Origin: Verrucomicrobiales bacterium
GTDB lineage: Bacteria > Verrucomicrobiota > Verrucomicrobiia > Limisphaerales > JAFMIX01
Direction: 5' to 3'
Assembly (NCBI GenBank): GCA_017853785.1
Contig: JAFMIX010000032.1
Location: 1 to 13,607, forward strand
Length of the DNA stretch: 13,607 nt
In this document: one piece after another, positions 12,456-13,607 of the stretch
How positions within the stretch are numbered: the first letter of the stretch is position 1
Layout of the letters: each line of letters opens with the position of its first letter
Translations under genes and position numbers: made by a program
The notes under the pieces: model-generated
Seen by the model: only the letters and a program-made list of their open reading frames with translations
Told to the model about the DNA's origin: nothing
Databases searched by the model: none

Positions 12456-13090
12456 TACGCCGGCGGGCGACGGCGGACGGCCTTGCGTCCTTTGAACCAC
12501 GGCATCGCGTAGATGCGCCCCGCGCCAATATTTTCCTCAAGCAACGCCGCGTTCGTACGGCTCGCACGGTCGGCCTTCGGCGGCGCGACGAGCACCACGC
12601 GGGCGCGGGCAGCCGCGCGCTTGGGCAACGCCGCCAATACGAGCAATGCCTGTCCCACCGCGCCGAGCCGATTCGGGCAGACGATGATCGGCTGCGCGTA
12701 CAGCGCCAAGATAAGGTCGCGCGAATCAAAATCCTCGCCCAACGGACTCAATAATCCGCCCGCGCCCTCGACCACCACCACCTCAAATCGTTTCGCCACG
12801 CGCCGCACGTGTGCGACGACTTCCCGCAGCCGCACCCGCCGCTTTTCGCGCCGCGCCGCCAGCACCGGCGCGAGCGCCGCTCGGAAATGCCACGGGTTCA
12901 CCGCGTCGAGCGGGAGGCCGGCGCGGGAGATTTTTTGCAGGATCCGGGCGTCGGCGCGACCGCCGGAGCAGATGGGTTTGAGCCCGGCGACATTCACGCC
13001 GCAATCGCGCAGCACATGGACGGCAAGCGCGGAAAAAAAAGTTTTACCCACGTCCGTGTCCGTGCCGGTGATGAAAAGGATGCGGCTCAC
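12455..13090 (-). CDS. bioD: ATP-dependent dethiobiotin synthetase BioD
   Basis: BioD closes the ureido ring of dethiobiotin from 7,8-diaminopelargonate, CO2 and ATP, the penultimate step of biotin synthesis. The 211-residue protein has the BioD P-loop GTDTDVGKT (9-17), the substrate-binding KPICSGG (38-44) with metal-ligand candidate D47 in RADARIL, and VVVVEGAGGLLSPL (104-117, EGAGG at 108-112). These match the family order. The loop after the KPxxSG motif is shorter than in E. coli BioD. The start is GTG at 13090 (MSRILFITGTD), with no Shine-Dalgarno. The C-terminus is very basic (KGRKAVRRRPPA) and runs into the terminator hairpin. No other bio gene is adjacent, so it is not in a visible biotin operon here. 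Confidence 0.94.
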   Translation of the reverse strand: MSRILFITGTDTDVGKTFFSALAVHVLRDCGVNVAGLKPICSGGRADARILQKISRAGLPLDAVNPWHFRAALAPVLAARREKRRVRLREVVAHVRRVAKRFEVVVVEGAGGLLSPLGEDFDSRDLILALYAQPIIVCPNRLGAVGQALLVLAALPKRAAARARVVLVAPPKADRASRTNAALLEENIGAGRIYAMPWFKGRKAVRRRPPA

Positions 13091-13140
13091 GCGTCGAAAT
13101 TAGCCGAGGTGGCGCACCGAAACAAGGCACACCCGACACC

Positions 13141-13607
13141 TCACACCACGCCGCGCCGTTTCGCCCCCACGGTGAGCGCGTAGCGCCCCCCAACCCGCCG
13201 CAGCCGCACGCCAGCTCCGAACGCGCGGGCGAGAATCTCCGTCGTCAGCACTACGCGCTTGATGCCCGCCGCGAGCACCCGCCCGCCGCGCAGCACCAGC
13301 GCGTGCGAAAACACCGGCATGATCTCCTCCACATGATGCGTCACCAGCACCAGCGTGGGCGCGTTACGGAACGAGCCGAGACGTTGCAGGAATTGCAGAA
13401 AATGTTCGCGCGCGGCGGGGTCGAGGCCGGCGCAAGGTTCGTCCAGGATCAACAGCCGGGGGCGCGCCATCAGCGCGCGGGCGATGAGCACGCGCTGGCG
13501 TTCGCCCTGCGAGAGCACCCGCCACGTTCGCGCCGCCAACGCCGCGCATTCCACCTGCCGCAGCAGCCGCGCGGCGGCGACGGCATCCGTCCGCGTCACG
13601 CGCCCCC
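13141..13607 (-). CDS. ABC transporter ATP-binding protein, C-terminal part (5' end outside window)
   Basis: The frame is open to the right edge, so the Walker A part lies outside the window; about 155 codons are visible. The ABC signature appears as VLSQGERQRVLIARAL, the Walker B as RLLILDEPCAGLDP with the catalytic Glu after Asp, and the H-loop as VLVTHHVEEIMP. The tail (SHALVLRGGRVLAAG ... YALTVGAKRRGVV) resembles YlmA/ModF-like single-domain ATPases. The transported substrate and the permease are unknown because both would lie beyond the edge. It ends 50 bases before bioD on the same strand; that gap shows no notable structure. Confidence 0.88.
   Translation of the reverse strand, partial: GRVTRTDAVAAARLLRQVECAALAARTWRVLSQGERQRVLIARALMARPRLLILDEPCAGLDPAAREHFLQFLQRLGSFRNAPTLVLVTHHVEEIMPVFSHALVLRGGRVLAAGIKRVVLTTEILARAFGAGVRLRRVGGRYALTVGAKRRGVV

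Noticed and set aside
12356..12754. Possible small plus-strand gene spanning the mqnC/bioD gap
   Set aside because: Basic low-complexity translation that runs through the bioD terminator hairpin and antisense to bioD; no homology recognised.
1..13607. Search for CRISPR arrays, tRNA/rRNA genes, transposases, phage genes or defence systems
   Set aside because: No regularly spaced repeats, cloverleaf-like segments or recognisable mobile-element or defence proteins were found; the gene content is housekeeping plus two exported proteins of unknown role.

Overview
This window is a GC-rich bacterial chromosome segment. It is most consistent with Verrucomicrobiota, probably a Pedosphaera/Limisphaera-type lineage, though that placement is inference. 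Three things point there: a DUF6600-type Tyr/Trp-rich exported protein, a secreted protein ending in a 'TNLVTW ... RRFYRA' module of the kind abundant in Verrucomicrobia exoproteins, and futalosine-pathway menaquinone synthesis. No tRNA, rRNA, CRISPR array, transposase, phage gene or recognisable defence gene was seen. Most of the window is ordinary housekeeping content.

Left part (1-4934, plus strand). A 5'-truncated DUF6600/proline-rich protein is followed after 31 bases by a secreted protein of unknown function. Then comes a tight recombination cluster: ruvC, ruvA, and a DUF374-type acyltransferase whose ATG overlaps the ruvA stop by one base. ruvB is not present in the window.

Middle (4938-8568). 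A membrane-anchored lytic transglycosylase on the minus strand converges on the acyltransferase with a 3-base gap and diverges from priA across an AT-rich spacer built of short direct and inverted repeats. priA (plus strand) carries an in-frame palindromic insertion just before its Walker A motif; this is the most unusual signal in the window. Converging on priA are infA (IF-1) and, upstream of it, a glycine-rich RRM RNA-binding protein. A convincing intrinsic terminator lies between those two genes.

Right part (8768-13607, all minus strand). This part holds a fatty-acid desaturase with a good extended -10 promoter, a HI0933-family flavoprotein, mqnC (menaquinone via futalosine), bioD (biotin; its stop codon sits at the edge of a terminator hairpin), and the 5'-truncated ATPase of an ABC transporter. 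These look like independent metabolic genes rather than one pathway.

No gap exceeds 300 bases; the longest (8569-8767, 199 bases) contains a nested hairpin followed by T6 on the plus strand. Clear Shine-Dalgarno sequences are scarce, and several genes start with GTG, so some start sites are provisional.
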